Below, piece after piece: positions 11,833 to 22,493 of a stretch of DNA of 64,000 bases. The notes below the pieces were generated by a model, which saw nothing but the letters and a program-made list of their open reading frames with translations, searched no databases and was not told where the DNA came from. The position numbers and the translations under genes are program-made. Positions within the stretch are counted from its first letter, which is position 1, and each line of letters opens with the position of its first letter. The DNA is from Hydractinia symbiolongicarpus (Eukaryota > Cnidaria > Hydrozoa > Anthoathecata > Hydractiniidae), in contig NC_079878.1 in NCBI RefSeq assembly GCF_029227915.1, positions 24,949,501 through 25,013,500 of the forward strand. Direction: 5' to 3'.

Positions 11833-12670
11833 AAGTCAATAAAAATTTTTAATTTTTTTTCTTTTAAGGACATTATTTTCTGTGTTTTCGTGTCAGAGAA
11901 ACACTAATTTTAAAAATAAATAACACCAACTTCGCATTTTTTTTTATAAGAACTAAGAAATCTGGCTTCGACCTCAGTTGGTCATTTTTTTTCTTCCCTA
12001 TTTTCAGCCTAAAACTATTCTCATTTTGCTCTGATATTTTCAGCATTTTTTGTTAATTTTATGCTACGAATGTTTGTAATAAAATGTCGCAAAATTGCTA
12101 CAATTTATTTCTTTCATGAATGGTGTATTTCCATGCTCTTTGTGTTTTCTTCTTGTTTTTTTTTTTTTAAGAAATGAGAAAATTTGTAAACTTTAAACAT
12201 TGCTTTTATTAAAAAAGGATAAGGCGAAGCGAGTATGTTAAAACCACGTTAAAATTTGTTAATAACACAAAATTTTGGTTTAGATTTTGAAAAAACAATC
12301 AAATCGCAAAAATTAATATTCGCGTTTTAGAAAAAATTGTTTTCCTTGGTAAATTTACTTTTTTTCTAGTTGATAAAAATAATGATCCGCCTCTGTGATA
12401 CGAGTAAGTTCAATTAAAGGCTACCTTATCTCAATGAATAGGCCTGACATAAATAAAAATTGGGAAAGAAAGTACTAGATTCGTGAAAATAATACTTTAG
12501 AAATAGCCTTTAAAACGGTTTGTTTGCAATAAAAACTCATCGCGAAATATCTCTACATGACTGATTCGCGAAAATTAATCTTCGCGTAACGTATTTTCTT
12601 AGGCCATGAGAAAAAAGGATATTATAACCCTTTATGAAAGTAACAAAAATGATCTCCTATTTTCAAAGCA

Positions 12671-12797
12671 CAACCTCGTCCCCAGGGCATCTTGTTTTTG
12701 TTTGACAGCGGGACGGCGGAACGAACATGATGTTCGTATGTATTGTTCATATCGCCGTCCCAGTGTGAAAGATACAAGATGCCCTGGGGACGAGGCT
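12671..12797. mobile_element. Well-preserved inverted-repeat element just upstream of the 403-residue gene
   Basis: The ends CCTCGTCCCCAGGGCATC and GATGCCCTGGGGACGAGG match as inverted repeats over about 24 bp with one mismatch. The element ends roughly 50 bp before the ATG at 12852, so it sits in the promoter, 5' UTR or an upstream intron. Confidence 0.8.
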
Positions 12798-12851
12798 GAA
12801 TAAATCAAATTTAAAGTTAACTAATTCACTATTCTTTTCAAGATCCTAAAA

Positions 12852-14063
12852 ATGACTGAAGTCCGTAAAATCCGCGCTGAAGATTTGATAGCAATGGGAA
12901 GCCAAGACATTGCAGATGCTCGTGAACGAGATCCAAACTCTAGGAGAACCAACAGTCGAACAAATAAAACAAAATTTGGAGAATTTGAAGGGGTTAAAGT
13001 CAGTCAGGACGAAAAGGTGTCCGACTTCAAAGCTGTTCTAAAGAACAAGGTTAATGTTAAACCGAAGCAAGAAAAAGCAACAACAAACGACACAAAACCA
13101 GAATGGGCTTCGAAACAACGACATATAGACGTGGGCAAAATTGACGAGAAGCGAAAAGGCAAAGCTGATACCAACAACAATGCTGCGCCTGAATGGGCGA
13201 GCAAAGTCAAACCACGTGGTCGAATTGATATCGAGAATAAAAAACCAAAGGCAGAGAAATCGAGTACACCGGCGTGGGCGAATAAACTGAACAGTACACG
13301 TAACATAGTAAAAGTGGAAGCAAAAAAACAGAAAAAAGTTGATAAAATTTTAAATCCAGCCTGGAAAAAGAATTTGAACAACACCAAACAAGTAAATGTG
13401 CAAACAAAAAAAGAAGAGGCTAAAAAAGCTTTGGAAGACTCTAAAAAAGAAACCAAAGCTGAAGAACCCGAGCCACAGCGAGAGCCAACGCCCGAGTCTG
13501 AGCCACCACGAGAGCCAACACCCGAGCCTGAACCGCCGCGAGAGCCTACACCCGAACCTGAACCACCGCGAGAGCCAACACCGCCACCGCGAGAACCTAC
13601 GCCGCCACCTTCAGAACCGGAGCCAGAACAGGAACCGTCCCGAAGAACGCGAAGAGCACGTGCTGATCCTGAAGAAGAGGTAACTTCGACACGCAGATCA
13701 AGACGACGAGATGAAGATAATGACGACAATGACGGAGAAGAGACGAGCAGAAGAAGTAGAAGATCACGTGATCCAGATGACGATGATACATCAAGTAGGA
13801 GATCACGACGACCACGTGACGAGGAGGAGGAAGAAACCACATCTAGAAGATCTCGTCGAACTCGTGACGCCGATGATGACAGTGAAGAAGTGACGTCTAG
13901 AAGATCACGACGCACACGGGATAACGATGATGGTGACGCTGAAGAAACAACATCAAGAAGTTCTCGTCGGACACGCGAGACAGTGGAAGAAGACGACGAT
14001 GAAGATGTTTCAGCCCGACGACGGGCCCGACGAGCACGACGAAGAGCAGAGGACGACGACTAA
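12852..14063 (+). CDS. Highly charged repeat protein, 403 residues, family not recognised
   Basis: Single-exon frame, with ATG in good context (CCTAAAAATGA). Three zones are visible. Residues 1-75 are basic/polar (RKIRAEDLIAMGSQDIADAR). Residues 80-190 hold four repeats about 29 residues apart, each built on P-[EA]-W-x-x-[KN] (W85, W115, W142, W171) followed by a basic patch and a short hydrophobic triad (IDV, IDI, IVKV, VNV). Residues 205-265 are a proline/glutamate tract of EPTPEPEPPR units. Residues 263-403 are seven or eight copies of a 16-20 residue unit, [TS]SRRSRRTRD then an acidic run. No enzyme domain, signal peptide or membrane segment is visible. The charge-alternating tail suggests an extended scaffold or nucleic-acid/cytoskeleton binder, which is inference only. 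The acceptor-like TTTTCAAG ten bases upstream suggests a spliced 5' UTR. An AATAAA lies about 300 bp downstream. Confidence 0.75.
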   Translation: MTEVRKIRAEDLIAMGSQDIADARERDPNSRRTNSRTNKTKFGEFEGVKVSQDEKVSDFKAVLKNKVNVKPKQEKATTNDTKPEWASKQRHIDVGKIDEKRKGKADTNNNAAPEWASKVKPRGRIDIENKKPKAEKSSTPAWANKLNSTRNIVKVEAKKQKKVDKILNPAWKKNLNNTKQVNVQTKKEEAKKALEDSKKETKAEEPEPQREPTPESEPPREPTPEPEPPREPTPEPEPPREPTPPPREPTPPPSEPEPEQEPSRRTRRARADPEEEVTSTRRSRRRDEDNDDNDGEETSRRSRRSRDPDDDDTSSRRSRRPRDEEEEETTSRRSRRTRDADDDSEEVTSRRSRRTRDNDDGDAEETTSRSSRRTRETVEEDDDEDVSARRRARRARRRAEDDD

Positions 14064-14366
14064 AAATAACGTTCACGTTTTTGTAAATGCTTTTTGGATA
14101 CTTACTAGAAAGACAATTTTTAGTGTAGTAAAAATGCGCAAGAATTAGAGTTTCGCAAATTTAAGTTTTCGCGATTCTCTTTTCTGTTCTTTAATCTATG
14201 TAAACAAATTTTTCTAAATCTTCTTCAAACTTCACGAATACTCTAATTCGCTAATAAGTATTTTTTACGGAAAAGGGTTTGTAGTTTTTTATATATTTTT
14301 ATATTCTATTTTTATTTTCGCCTTTTTGTCTCATTTAATTATTAGCAGCATAATTTTGTAATTTAA

Positions 14367-14372
14367 AATAAA
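14367..14372 (+). promoter_or_regulatory. Candidate polyadenylation signal for the 403-residue gene
   Basis: Canonical AATAAA about 300 bp after the stop codon, the first on this strand after the gene. Confidence 0.4.
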
Positions 14373-15402
14373 CTCCTTTACAGGTGCAATTTTTAAATAT
14401 TTTTTTTCATTTTTACCCTTCCAATGTGTGAAGGTCTTGTGCTGATTTTATAACTTGTCCGAATGCGAAAATTACCAGTAGTTTACATTTTAGGCAACCT
14501 TCTGTTTATTCTTGCTATACATTTAAGTTTTTTGATTTGATGTTCCTACTTATCTGTGGATATAATAACGCTTGTACGAAACACACATTCTTAGCATTTG
14601 ATGACTCATTCAAGCGGGTTTTTTTTTGTTTTTGAGGCAGAAGCGGTCTCATCAACAGCAAGACAGAGCAAGCTCGCACGAAAATTAACAATTTAACGTA
14701 TACCCGTAAAAATAAATTTTACAGGTGCTAAGGAATATTTTTTAATTAACTTAGTCGACTTTTCTCTACTAACTTCCTATTAATTAATACCTGTTCCTGC
14801 AGAGAGTCACTTTCCGGATATCTCCTCACACCTAGGAAGTTCTTTGAATGTCTTTGTTTGAGTTTGGCCAAATTTGTTGTTTGTTTGTTGCTATTATCTT
14901 GATTACAGAAGTTCAAAGAAAGTCATGCCTTTTTAGCCTAATTTGAACATTTCTCCATTACCAACTCTTTAAGCATAGCTAAATGTCAAAATAAATAGCG
15001 ACACACTATCAGGTTTATATTTTATTTAGTATTATTTACTCGTTAACCTCTTCAATTCCTATTTTAACTCCTTAAGCATAGCAACTACGCAACCGCGCAA
15101 CTAGACATACATAACTGGCTAAGATTTTGAATAATTTGAATGAATAATTTTCTTCCGAGGTGAGAATCAGTCGGGCGGTAACTATGTAAGGAAATTTGTG
15201 GAGGATTTTACTAAAATATTTACGCCGTCTAGATACTTTGATACTTTACTATTTTTAAGCAACACAAAATAGCTATAAACTTTAAACAATTTTGGAAACA
15301 TCCGTGTAATGTAAGAGTTTCCTGATCGTTCGATTTTAAGAAAGACCGTGTCAGGTGTGTGTTTTTTTGAAACCTTAAATAAAACCTCATATCTTTACGC
15401 TT

Positions 15403-15580
15403 AGTACCGATAATGATATTTTTGTACCGAGGATGAAAAGTAAGGACCGAGGATGATAAATAAGGACCGAGGATACTAAATAAGTACCGAAGATAATAAA
15501 AAAAAGTACCGAGGATGATAAATAAAGACCGAGGATAAAAAACAAGGACTAAGGATGATAAGAATACCTAGGATGATAAA
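15403..15580 (+). repeat. Tandem array, unit about 22-24 bp
   Basis: About eight diverged copies of a unit like GTACCGAGGATGATAAATAA. It is not translated in any supported gene. Confidence 0.75.
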
Positions 15581-15658
15581 AGAACATTTTAGGCCGAATC
15601 CAATTACTGGTTTATATTTAAAAAATGCGTTGGTAATAAAGTAGTCAATGTTTCTCTA

Positions 15659-15769
15659 CAACCTCGTCCCAAGTGTTTTGTGGCCCCTTAGCCGTTATTA
15701 CGGAGCGGCCAACAATGTTTGTCGCTATAAAATTCATTAAAAAGACAAAATGCCCTGGGAACGAGGTTG
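15659..15769. mobile_element. Inverted-repeat element (CCTCGTCCCC family)
   Basis: Left end CAACCTCGTCCCAAGTG, right end TGCCCTGGGAACGAGGTTG. Flanks TTTCTCTA and TTTTCTAG look like a degraded 8-9 bp duplication. The interior (GCCGTTATTACGGAGC) is the reverse complement of the interior shared by copies at 20671, 34585 and 54646. Confidence 0.7.
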
Positions 15770-16075
15770 CCTTTTCTAGTATTGGAGAAGGAGTTACTTT
15801 TGGCATGGTCATCTTTTCGTAACCATAACTGTATTGTTAATTAATAGTTGCCCAGCAACTTCAGTAGGTACGTTCTTGTGGGTTTATGAATAGTCATTCA
15901 GTTGATAAAAATTTAAAATTGTTGGTAACTTGTAATTCCTTTCGTATGTATTCATTTCATGTACTCTGGCAGTGAGATATTCGACGCTACAAACATTCTA
16001 GGTTGTCACGAGGAAAAGAGAAAAGTAACAGATTTGTTTTAAAAAATATTAAATTAAGGAGCCGATCAAACGAAG

Positions 16076-16771
16076 ATGACCGCCGTTTTTTACACATATT
16101 TTGCATGGATCGGTGTTATTGTGATTGTTGTTGGTTGTAGAGACGAGATAATAATATTTAAAGTTGGGGATAACCGTATGTTGAACAGAACAGCGATTGG
16201 AAGTATCACTGTTTACAAAGTTGAAAACTGTTTTTCCCATTGTCTGTACATAGACGCCTGTAAATCTGTGAATATTTATCACGTTAACAATGACCACACC
16301 TGTTACTTCCAAGCTGAAAGTAGATGTTTAAACGGATTAAGCAGAGCACACGATTACTCGTTTTATGATACTTAAGTATCTTGTAAATTTCAGTTGCGAC
16401 TTTTGGCGGGAAATTGACAATGTTTGAGAAACAAAAATGGCCGACTTGTTATTGGAAGCTGCAATGTTACTGATAATTCATTGTTTGAACTTGAAAATGG
16501 CACAAGATGGAGGAATGGTAATCTTTGTGTTCGCTCAGAAAAGGATGCAGGGGAAAATGGAGTCGAATTAATTTTAGGCAATTGTCAAGATGCCCCAGAG
16601 TTTCAGTTAATTGGAAATGCAAGTCGGTTTTATCTCAAACTTGTTAAATTTGAAACGTGCGTGCATATTAAAGGTAAATTTATTAACAATATTGATCAAC
16701 CTCTAACTATATATGGGGGAGTTGGATGCGATTATGGTGAACAAACAACATATGAACTTATTTATTCATAA
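16076..16771 (+). pseudogene. Secreted PAN/apple plus ricin-B-like lectin gene with two in-frame stops
   Basis: The frame opens at ATG 16076 with a signal peptide (hydrophobic core FAWIGVIVIVV, cleavage near GC-RD). A PAN/apple-like cysteine module follows (ENCFSHCLYIDACKSVNIY, then HTCYF). TAA at 16373-16375 and TGA at 16415-16417 interrupt the frame, but the same frame continues to 16771. The continuation has ricin-B-like beta-trefoil features: NGRLVIGSCN, FELENGTRW, NGNLCVRSE, ELILGNC, ETCVHIKG. The TGA sits just before QCLRNKNG, where lectins of this type usually have an aromatic residue, so the sequence reads like one ancestral protein of about 231 codons. The only GT-AG pair exactly spanning the TAA would be an 18-nt intron, too short, and other donors give the wrong phase. 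AATAAA at 16937 fits a once-functional 3' end. Alternatives are a sequencing error, an allele-specific lesion or stop-codon readthrough. Confidence 0.65.
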
Positions 16772-16936
16772 TGTCTGCGCGTCTAACGCGGACGTAATGT
16801 TCAGGGAAAGTATGTTATAATATATTGTACATTAAAATTTTGATTGACTGTGATTTGATTCCAGCAATTTTTTGTTAACGTGTAAATATAAATTGCGGGC
16901 TTCACCAAGTTGGCAGTGCGTGCTCGTAAATGTTAT

Positions 16937-16942
16937 AATAAA
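16937..16942 (+). promoter_or_regulatory. Candidate polyadenylation signal for the PAN-lectin (pseudo)gene
   Basis: AATAAA about 165 bp after the last stop codon. Confidence 0.4.
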
Positions 16943-17110
16943 GAAAATGTAAACACATTCATAAAAAACACACACATTGTAAATATAAAATTATTTATTT
17001 ATTGTTTAGTGTTCGGTTCGCAATTGTAAATAGATCATGTGAAAAAAAACAACCTTACTAGTCAAAATTTTTGTCGCAAAGAAGACCTTTATGGTCCAAA
17101 CATTTGTCAT

Positions 17111-17571
17111 CCTCGTTCCCAGGGCATTTTGCCTTGTTTATAAAGCTGATAGCGGCGAAAAGGCCCTGGAACAGGCTGGTCACATGATCGCTTATAATTT
17201 ATGATAATTGTATCCAAAATATAATTTATGAAACAGTTTTTGCAGGGCAAATATGGCGGTCGATATTTTTTAGAATGGATAAAAAGACCAGCCAAAGTTT
17301 TGCATGAACTTTAAAGAGGCTCGTTTAAGAAATATGTTAGAAAAAGATACCATTTTTATTTCTGCATGATATAAAGCAAATTTATCTTGATAATTAAATT
17401 GATACATGTAAGGTGTTTGTCTTTCCCTGCAGAGCTGCTGGTAGTTAGCTAGCTAGAGTACACCGTCCAAATTACGTGAACATCTTAATTAATAGCTAGT
17501 AGCCATATAAACTGATGTTGGCCACTGCGAAATAACGGCTCAGGGGCCACAAGACCATGGGAACGAGGTTG
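17111..17571. mobile_element. Longest copy of the CCTCGTCCCC family, 461 bp, with 12-bp target duplication
   Basis: Left end CCTCGTTCCCAGGGCATTTT, right end CATGGGAACGAGGTTG. Flanks AACATTTGTCAT (17099-17110) and AACATTCGTCAT (17572-17583) are a 12-bp duplication with one mismatch. An additional end-like segment (GGCCCTGGAACAGGCTGG) occurs internally near 17161-17178, so the element may be composite or may have received another insertion. Confidence 0.75.
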
Positions 17572-17821
17572 AACATTCGTCATTTCTATTATTTTTCACT
17601 TAAAAGTTTTCCCCTTAAGGACAAAGAAAACATTTTGCTGACATAAAGTTGGACATTCAAAAAAAATTTCCATTTATAAAATTCTAAAAAACTGCTGTAA
17701 TCAAGCATCTGATGACATCAACAACGGGTGTCATTGCAAGAGTTTAGGACTATCATTTTAATCTGGCTTAGATTTTCCTTCGTTCCTAATTTTCCTTACC
17801 TTCTCAAAATTTCGTGACTTA

Positions 17822-17977
17822 AGGCGTCTTCCATTCGACTGCACTTTCTGGTACAACACGAAAACCAAGTACTTTTTGTTAGCGCATGCGCACTTAAAAA
17901 AAACTTGAACGCGTTAAGAAAAATGCTCGCGGGCTTTTTGCTTTATAGCGGGAAATGCTGTCACATGGAACAAGTCT
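17822..17977. mobile_element. Small Harbinger-type element with TTA duplication
   Basis: Ends AGGCGTCTTCCATTCGACTG and CATGGAACAAGTCT, flanked by TTA on both sides. Same family as 3965-4129 (shared GCGCTAAC/GCGTTAAG-like interior and CGGGAAATGC). Confidence 0.65.
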
Positions 17978-18160
17978 TTAGGGCTGACAATTTTACGCAG
18001 AACTAGGGATATCATTGTTATGCTGTTGTTATAAGCTTATTGATTTCCGCCGGCGAAGGCGGAATCTTCAATATCGCCTGGGAAGATAGAGAGAGAGAGA
18101 TAGAGAGATAGAGACAGCCCAGAGCCTGGACGCCTAAAACTTATCCGGGCTAAAGCTTAA

Positions 18161-18198
18161 ATCCTCGTTTTGACAGATTTTTTTCTGAGAACGAGGCT
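18161..18198. mobile_element. Very short, degraded end pair resembling the CCTCGTCCCC family
   Basis: ATCCTCGTTTTGACAG and CTGAGAACGAGGCT are only about 10 bp apart. It may be a deletion derivative. Confidence 0.3.
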
Positions 18199-20119
18199 AA
18201 ATTGACTTTTAAGCCAATAAGAATCCTAAAAGTGCAACAAATTGTTTTATTATCCAATGAACATTACTTTATTTTAAAGTTTATAATCGAAAGTTAAAGC
18301 TCGTGCAGTGTAACATAATGAAGATCGCCTTATAATGCGCCATCTTTGATGTTATTAACGTTATTTCCCTCTGTACAATTTTGCAAGCACGTAGACTAAA
18401 GCTAATTATTTATGAATTTTAATTTAGAGGAATTGTTGAGGCTGAATATTTTTGGTGAAAGATTTATAGCTATAAAATCGTGACAATGTGTCATAAAAGA
18501 AAAAAATAAGAATATGTAGTCTGAAAATAAACTTTCCTAACTGATTATTTCAAAAAAAAAAAAAAATATTGTCACCTTTAAAGATATTTCCCTAGCTGTT
18601 TTTTCAGAGAAAAAGAGAAAATGGATAAATTTTCAGTCTTGCTGTTGTTCTTATTTTGTTTTTATTGTTCATCAATTTTCAGGTTTATTATTTTTCTTTT
18701 AAAATTGTTCTTATATAGAGAAATGAAGTTTATGTAAGCTAAGTTAGCTATGATTTACAGTTACAATAATAATCAAAAATTGAATTTTAAAATTTTAGAA
18801 CATACAATGATTTTGTTCCCCCAGTCCTCTTCAAAATTCAGTACTTTTTCAGATTATTGCTAATGGCGGAAATCTTTAAGCCACAGGGCTTCTTGTTTGT
18901 ATATTATTTTAATAAAACTGTATGTTTAAAATAAAACACATGTTTGTAAGTGAATTATGTTCCCCCCTTTCTTCAAACAAAAAAGGATTTGTTTTGAGAC
19001 AAAGTACAATTTAAACCTTTCTAAAGCGGACACTTAAACTGATACTTTGATGTGTCTTCATGGATTGAACCCTGAACTGATATGGGATATTTTTCAAAAG
19101 AAGGAGGACTACTTATAGTCTTAGGCGTGGTACTGTACTTGTCATTCCACCTTCTAAAAGCAGTATCGGTCAGAATTCTTTTCAATTTCACGCTAGCCTA
19201 GCCTGAAATTACCTACTTGCGTGTGTCAAAAATGTGACAAATCTAAAAGAATTCAAATCTGTTATCCGGCACGTTGAAACTGCCAACGTAAACTCTGTGC
19301 TGCTCATTCGGGGAGTATTTTATTTGTATTTTTATCACTTAGTATTTACATGTTTTAATTTGATAGTTGGTGTAAATTAGTACCTTGTAACTATACTGGA
19401 TCCAACTTTAAACAAACAAACAAACAAACAAATAAATTTTTTCCCGTCCCACGTGAAAATTTTAGCTTGGTCTCAAAAGGGCGCACAGAACCAGCCATTT
19501 TTATATTTTTCTTAATGCTTTGCTAAACGTTTTTTACAACAGCTGTACGTTTGTTATTAATTATTTCTTACTTGTGAGGTAATTTTTTGACCAGTTGCGA
19601 AATACTTACAATGAAGCCTTATACGTTATCAATATAAGCGATAATCTTAAAACAAACTCGAACCTCGAAAAGTGTCCCTGTGCAGGTGCCCGATATATAG
19701 AGGTTCATCCTTAAATCAGCTTATATTGCATAAAAACCTGCATTTGGTGTTATAGTGTATAGTAAAATCGACCGAAAAGTTTATTTAGAATCTATTCTTG
19801 CCAGAAAAAGGATTCCACAGACGACATATTGTCCTAACTACCACAATTCCTCTTTTCAGACCCCTTACTTTAGCCTCCCATTTTTGCAACGCCCTCGCAT
19901 AGGGCCCGATGTTTGTTACTTTGAAATTCGTGCATTTTCAACTAACCCTGATGAATAGTGTGCATCAAGTATGGAGCTTGTACTGGTTAACTTCTATGCA
20001 TAATGCATGAAATGACGTAGATAACAACGCTGTTGGACGTCACAAATAAGTAGGAAATCATGGATAATAGGTTAAATTATATTGAAAAAGAACTACTTTG
20101 TTCATTACTAACATAATGC

Positions 20120-20200
20120 CAAGCAGTGAGCGGGCTTCGATCCGCGGTCCCCAGAACTGGGAGCCGCAGACGAACCCACTACATTACGTGCGATAATATG
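20120..20200 (-). repeat. tRNA-like segment, probably a SINE head
   Basis: On the minus strand a TAGTGGGTTCG A-box-like stretch, an anticodon-arm-like CTCCCAGTTCTGGGG and a GCGGATCGAAGCCCGC T-arm-like stretch occur in tRNA order. The pairing is imperfect, so a functional tRNA is unlikely. Confidence 0.3.
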
Positions 20201-20580
20201 TTAGTGTTAGGTTAATTTTGTTATGATGTTCAAAATAGATGTTGGACTTTTAATTATATTATTTATTTAACCCCTCCCTACATTTAACTCCTTTCTGCTA
20301 AGCCCCCTCTCCATCTATAACAAAAAAAGCCTTATGGGGGCTAAAAAGAGAAATTAATTTACGCTTTCATTCAACTTTTATTCCAAAAAGTAGCCCGGGA
20401 AAAGCTTTAAAATACAAAATAACAAGAATCAAATAATCCTTATGCGACAGTGTAAAACATTGTCATAAGAATAAACAAATTTCTTGCAAGAAATGTTCAA
20501 TGACCTATTGTTGTGTGTGTCTGCTTAGAAGAGTTCAGCTCTAGTGCATAATGTGGATTGGGAGTTGTAATAGCGTCCGC

Positions 20581-20670
20581 TATAGAGAGGTATCTGCTAT
20601 AAAAGGTGTCTACTATAGAGAGGTATCTGCTATAAAAGATGTCCACTATAGAGAGGTATCTGCTATAAAA
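20581..20670 (+). repeat. 33-bp tandem array interrupted by a transposon
   Basis: Units start at 20581, 20614 and 20647 (TATAGAGAGGTATCTGCTAT, then AAAAG.TGTC.AC). The third unit is cut after GCTATAAAA by the element at 20671-20771. Related sequence (GATGTCCGCTATAAGGAGG) resumes after the element. Confidence 0.8.
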
Positions 20671-20771
20671 GCAATCTCGTTCCCAGAGCATTTTGCCTTG
20701 TTGATGAAGTTGATAGCGTTGGTCACTCCATAATAACGACTCAGGGACCACATGACCCTGGGGATGAGGTT
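20671..20771. mobile_element. Inverted-repeat element inserted in the 33-bp array
   Basis: Left end GCAATCTCGTTCCCAGAGC, right end GACCCTGGGGATGAGGTT. Flanks GCTATAAAA (20662-20670) and GCTATTAAA (20772-20780) form a 9-bp duplication. The interior GCCTTGTTGATGAAGTTGAT is shared with the copy at 54646. Confidence 0.85.
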
Positions 20772-21670
20772 GCTATTAAAGATGTCCGCTATAAGGAGGC
20801 TTCATATATAAGTTAGACTAACATTGAGACCGGATTGGTTCACTTCAGGTTGAACAGTTATAAAATAATCTCAATAAAAACATCTTATTTGCACCAATCA
20901 TGTCTGGTTTGGGCAAATTTCATCTTTATGCATTTCATGGGCGGATATAAGATTTTTTTTTATTCTTCGGCCGATTTGTGAGGGGATGGTGATAGAGCTT
21001 TGCTTGACTTTAAACGTTTGGTAAAGTTCTCTCAGAGTCCTTAATTATTACAAGCTCGTGAGCTTGTATTAAAACGCAAATGTGTCCTACGAGAATGGAA
21101 ATTTTTGCCTCTCTGAGCACCAACACGGGAGTCGTCGTGTGTTCGAATCTCATCTTGGTAACTTTTTTTACTTTTTTTTCTTTTTTCTTTTTTAAAAAGA
21201 TAAGACAAGTGTTCAAAACACTTGTTTAACTAACTAGTAAATAAAGGTGTTTCCACCAAACTTTTTAAAAGTGAATGTAGGCAGAATTAACTGAATTAAT
21301 GAATTTCGCAAATTTGGGGGTTTGTGGGTTTGTGGTCTTTCTTTTTCCTGTCAGTCGGTTCACCCAAGACGGACCCATCGAAAATTAAAAGTTCGAGGAA
21401 TTTTCCGTTCAGGAAGGTCTCACAAATCAATTTTGAAAAATAAGTGTGTAACAAATATTATTGCGTATCTGAATAGTAAAATATGTCGTGTCTAACTTCG
21501 TAACAAAAATCCCAATTTGATAGACAGCTTTTTGTAAACTTTATTCGCGAGGTTGTTTGCGTATATCATACGTCTTGTTACTGTAAGTTTACTGTAAATA
21601 CGAAATAACTCGTGTTAAAATGATAAGCAATAGTGTTAGTGGCTTAATGCCTAAATTTTTCGTAAATTAT

Positions 21671-21728
21671 AACCATCTTTGTCCCTGGGCCATTATTAGG
21701 AGGCAAGATTTTTTGGGCACAAGGATGT
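21671..21728. mobile_element. Degraded inverted-repeat element (CCTCGTCCCC family)
   Basis: ACCATCTTTGTCCCTGGGCC and TTTGGGCACAAGGATG are imperfect inverted ends. Confidence 0.4.
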
Positions 21729-21750
21729 CAACCGTTAAAGAGGATGATTA

Positions 21751-21926
21751 AAGTGGATTCCCATTCACTGAAAAGCAAAACTGATCGAAACAGACAAGAA
21801 TGATAAATTTTTATATTTAATTAATTTTATTTTTCTATTTTTTCCTTTTCTATCCGCAAAAATATTTTATTAACCAAATAAGTCACTATTCCGATCCATT
21901 CCAATTCGCCTTTGGGAAATCCACCT
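21751..21926. mobile_element. Harbinger-type element with TTA duplication
   Basis: Ends AAGTGGATTCCCATTC and GGGAAATCCACCT, flanked by TTA at 21748-21750 and 21927-21929. Related to the element at 27914-28142. Confidence 0.65.
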
Positions 21927-22335
21927 TTATGAGACGAAGAAAATTCTATTGTTTGACTTTATTGCACTATGTGTTATAATGTTAAAGTATGACAAAATGT
22001 ATGTATTTTCGAGTAAATTATACAAACCTGCTCATATTTACAAATTTAAATAAAAAAATTCTATTATCAAAGAAAAACATTAAAAATTTCGATAAGAATT
22101 TTTATTATTATTGCAGAAGCTACACATTCTTTTTGGCATACAAGCAACATAAAGAACGTGAGACCTTTCAACAAAGCAAGCATTTTGTGAAACAGAGCCA
22201 GCGTTAAGTTAGTGCATAAAAAAAGAAAAGGAACAAACAAAAGAGATTATGAAAACAACAATAGTTCATCAGGCTTTTTTTGTTCTTTGTTTGTTCTAAA
22301 AGTTATGTCAACAACAAAACAGAAGTTTGATTTTT

Positions 22336-22373
22336 ATCCACACCAATCCAACTGATAACGTATTGGTGTGGAT
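22336..22373. repeat. Perfect 12-bp inverted repeat
   Basis: ATCCACACCAAT and ATTGGTGTGGAT are separated by 14 bp. Confidence 0.7.
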
Positions 22374-22393
22374 TTGGTTTCGCCTAGTAGATA

Positions 22394-22493
22394 AAACCTC
22401 GTTCCCTGGGTATCTTGTATCTTTTCCGACATCGATGCTCGTATCGATAAACCTGTGCTAAAAAAGACACAAGATACCCTGGGGTCGAGGTTG
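22394..22493. mobile_element. Inverted-repeat element with exact 10-bp target duplication
   Basis: Ends ACCTCGTTCCCTGGGTATCT and AGATACCCTGGGGTCGAGGT. CTAGTAGATA occurs at 22384-22393 and again at 22494-22503 without mismatch. Confidence 0.85.

Larger units (their letters stand above)
7347..12851. other. Gene-free, transposon-rich interval
   Basis: No supported host exon. It contains copies of the CCTCGTCCCCAGGGC inverted-repeat family at 8266, 9168-9257, 10184-10264, 10321-10385, 10481-10562, 11757-11832 and 12671-12797. The rest is AT-rich with no clear structure. The stretch at about 8640-8760 is richer in CGCC/GCGCC than its surroundings and may be an old repeat. Confidence 0.6.
14064..16075. 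other. Intergenic, with a tandem array and one inverted-repeat element
   Basis: No supported exon. It contains the CCGAGGATGATAAATA tandem array at 15403-15580 and a CCTCGTCCCC element at 15659-15769. Confidence 0.6.

Noticed and set aside
13004-13915. 303-codon open frame antisense to the 403-residue gene
   Set aside because: It mirrors the repetitive Arg/Ser/Glu coding strand, has Ser/Arg low-complexity composition, and has no splice or UTR support.
16376-16393. Mini-intron rescuing the PAN-lectin frame
   Set aside because: GT...AG spacing is 18 nt, too short for splicing. It would also leave the TAA before it and the TGA after it in the message.
20120-20200. Functional tRNA gene
   Set aside because: The arms pair poorly and the boxes deviate from consensus, so it is treated as SINE-derived.
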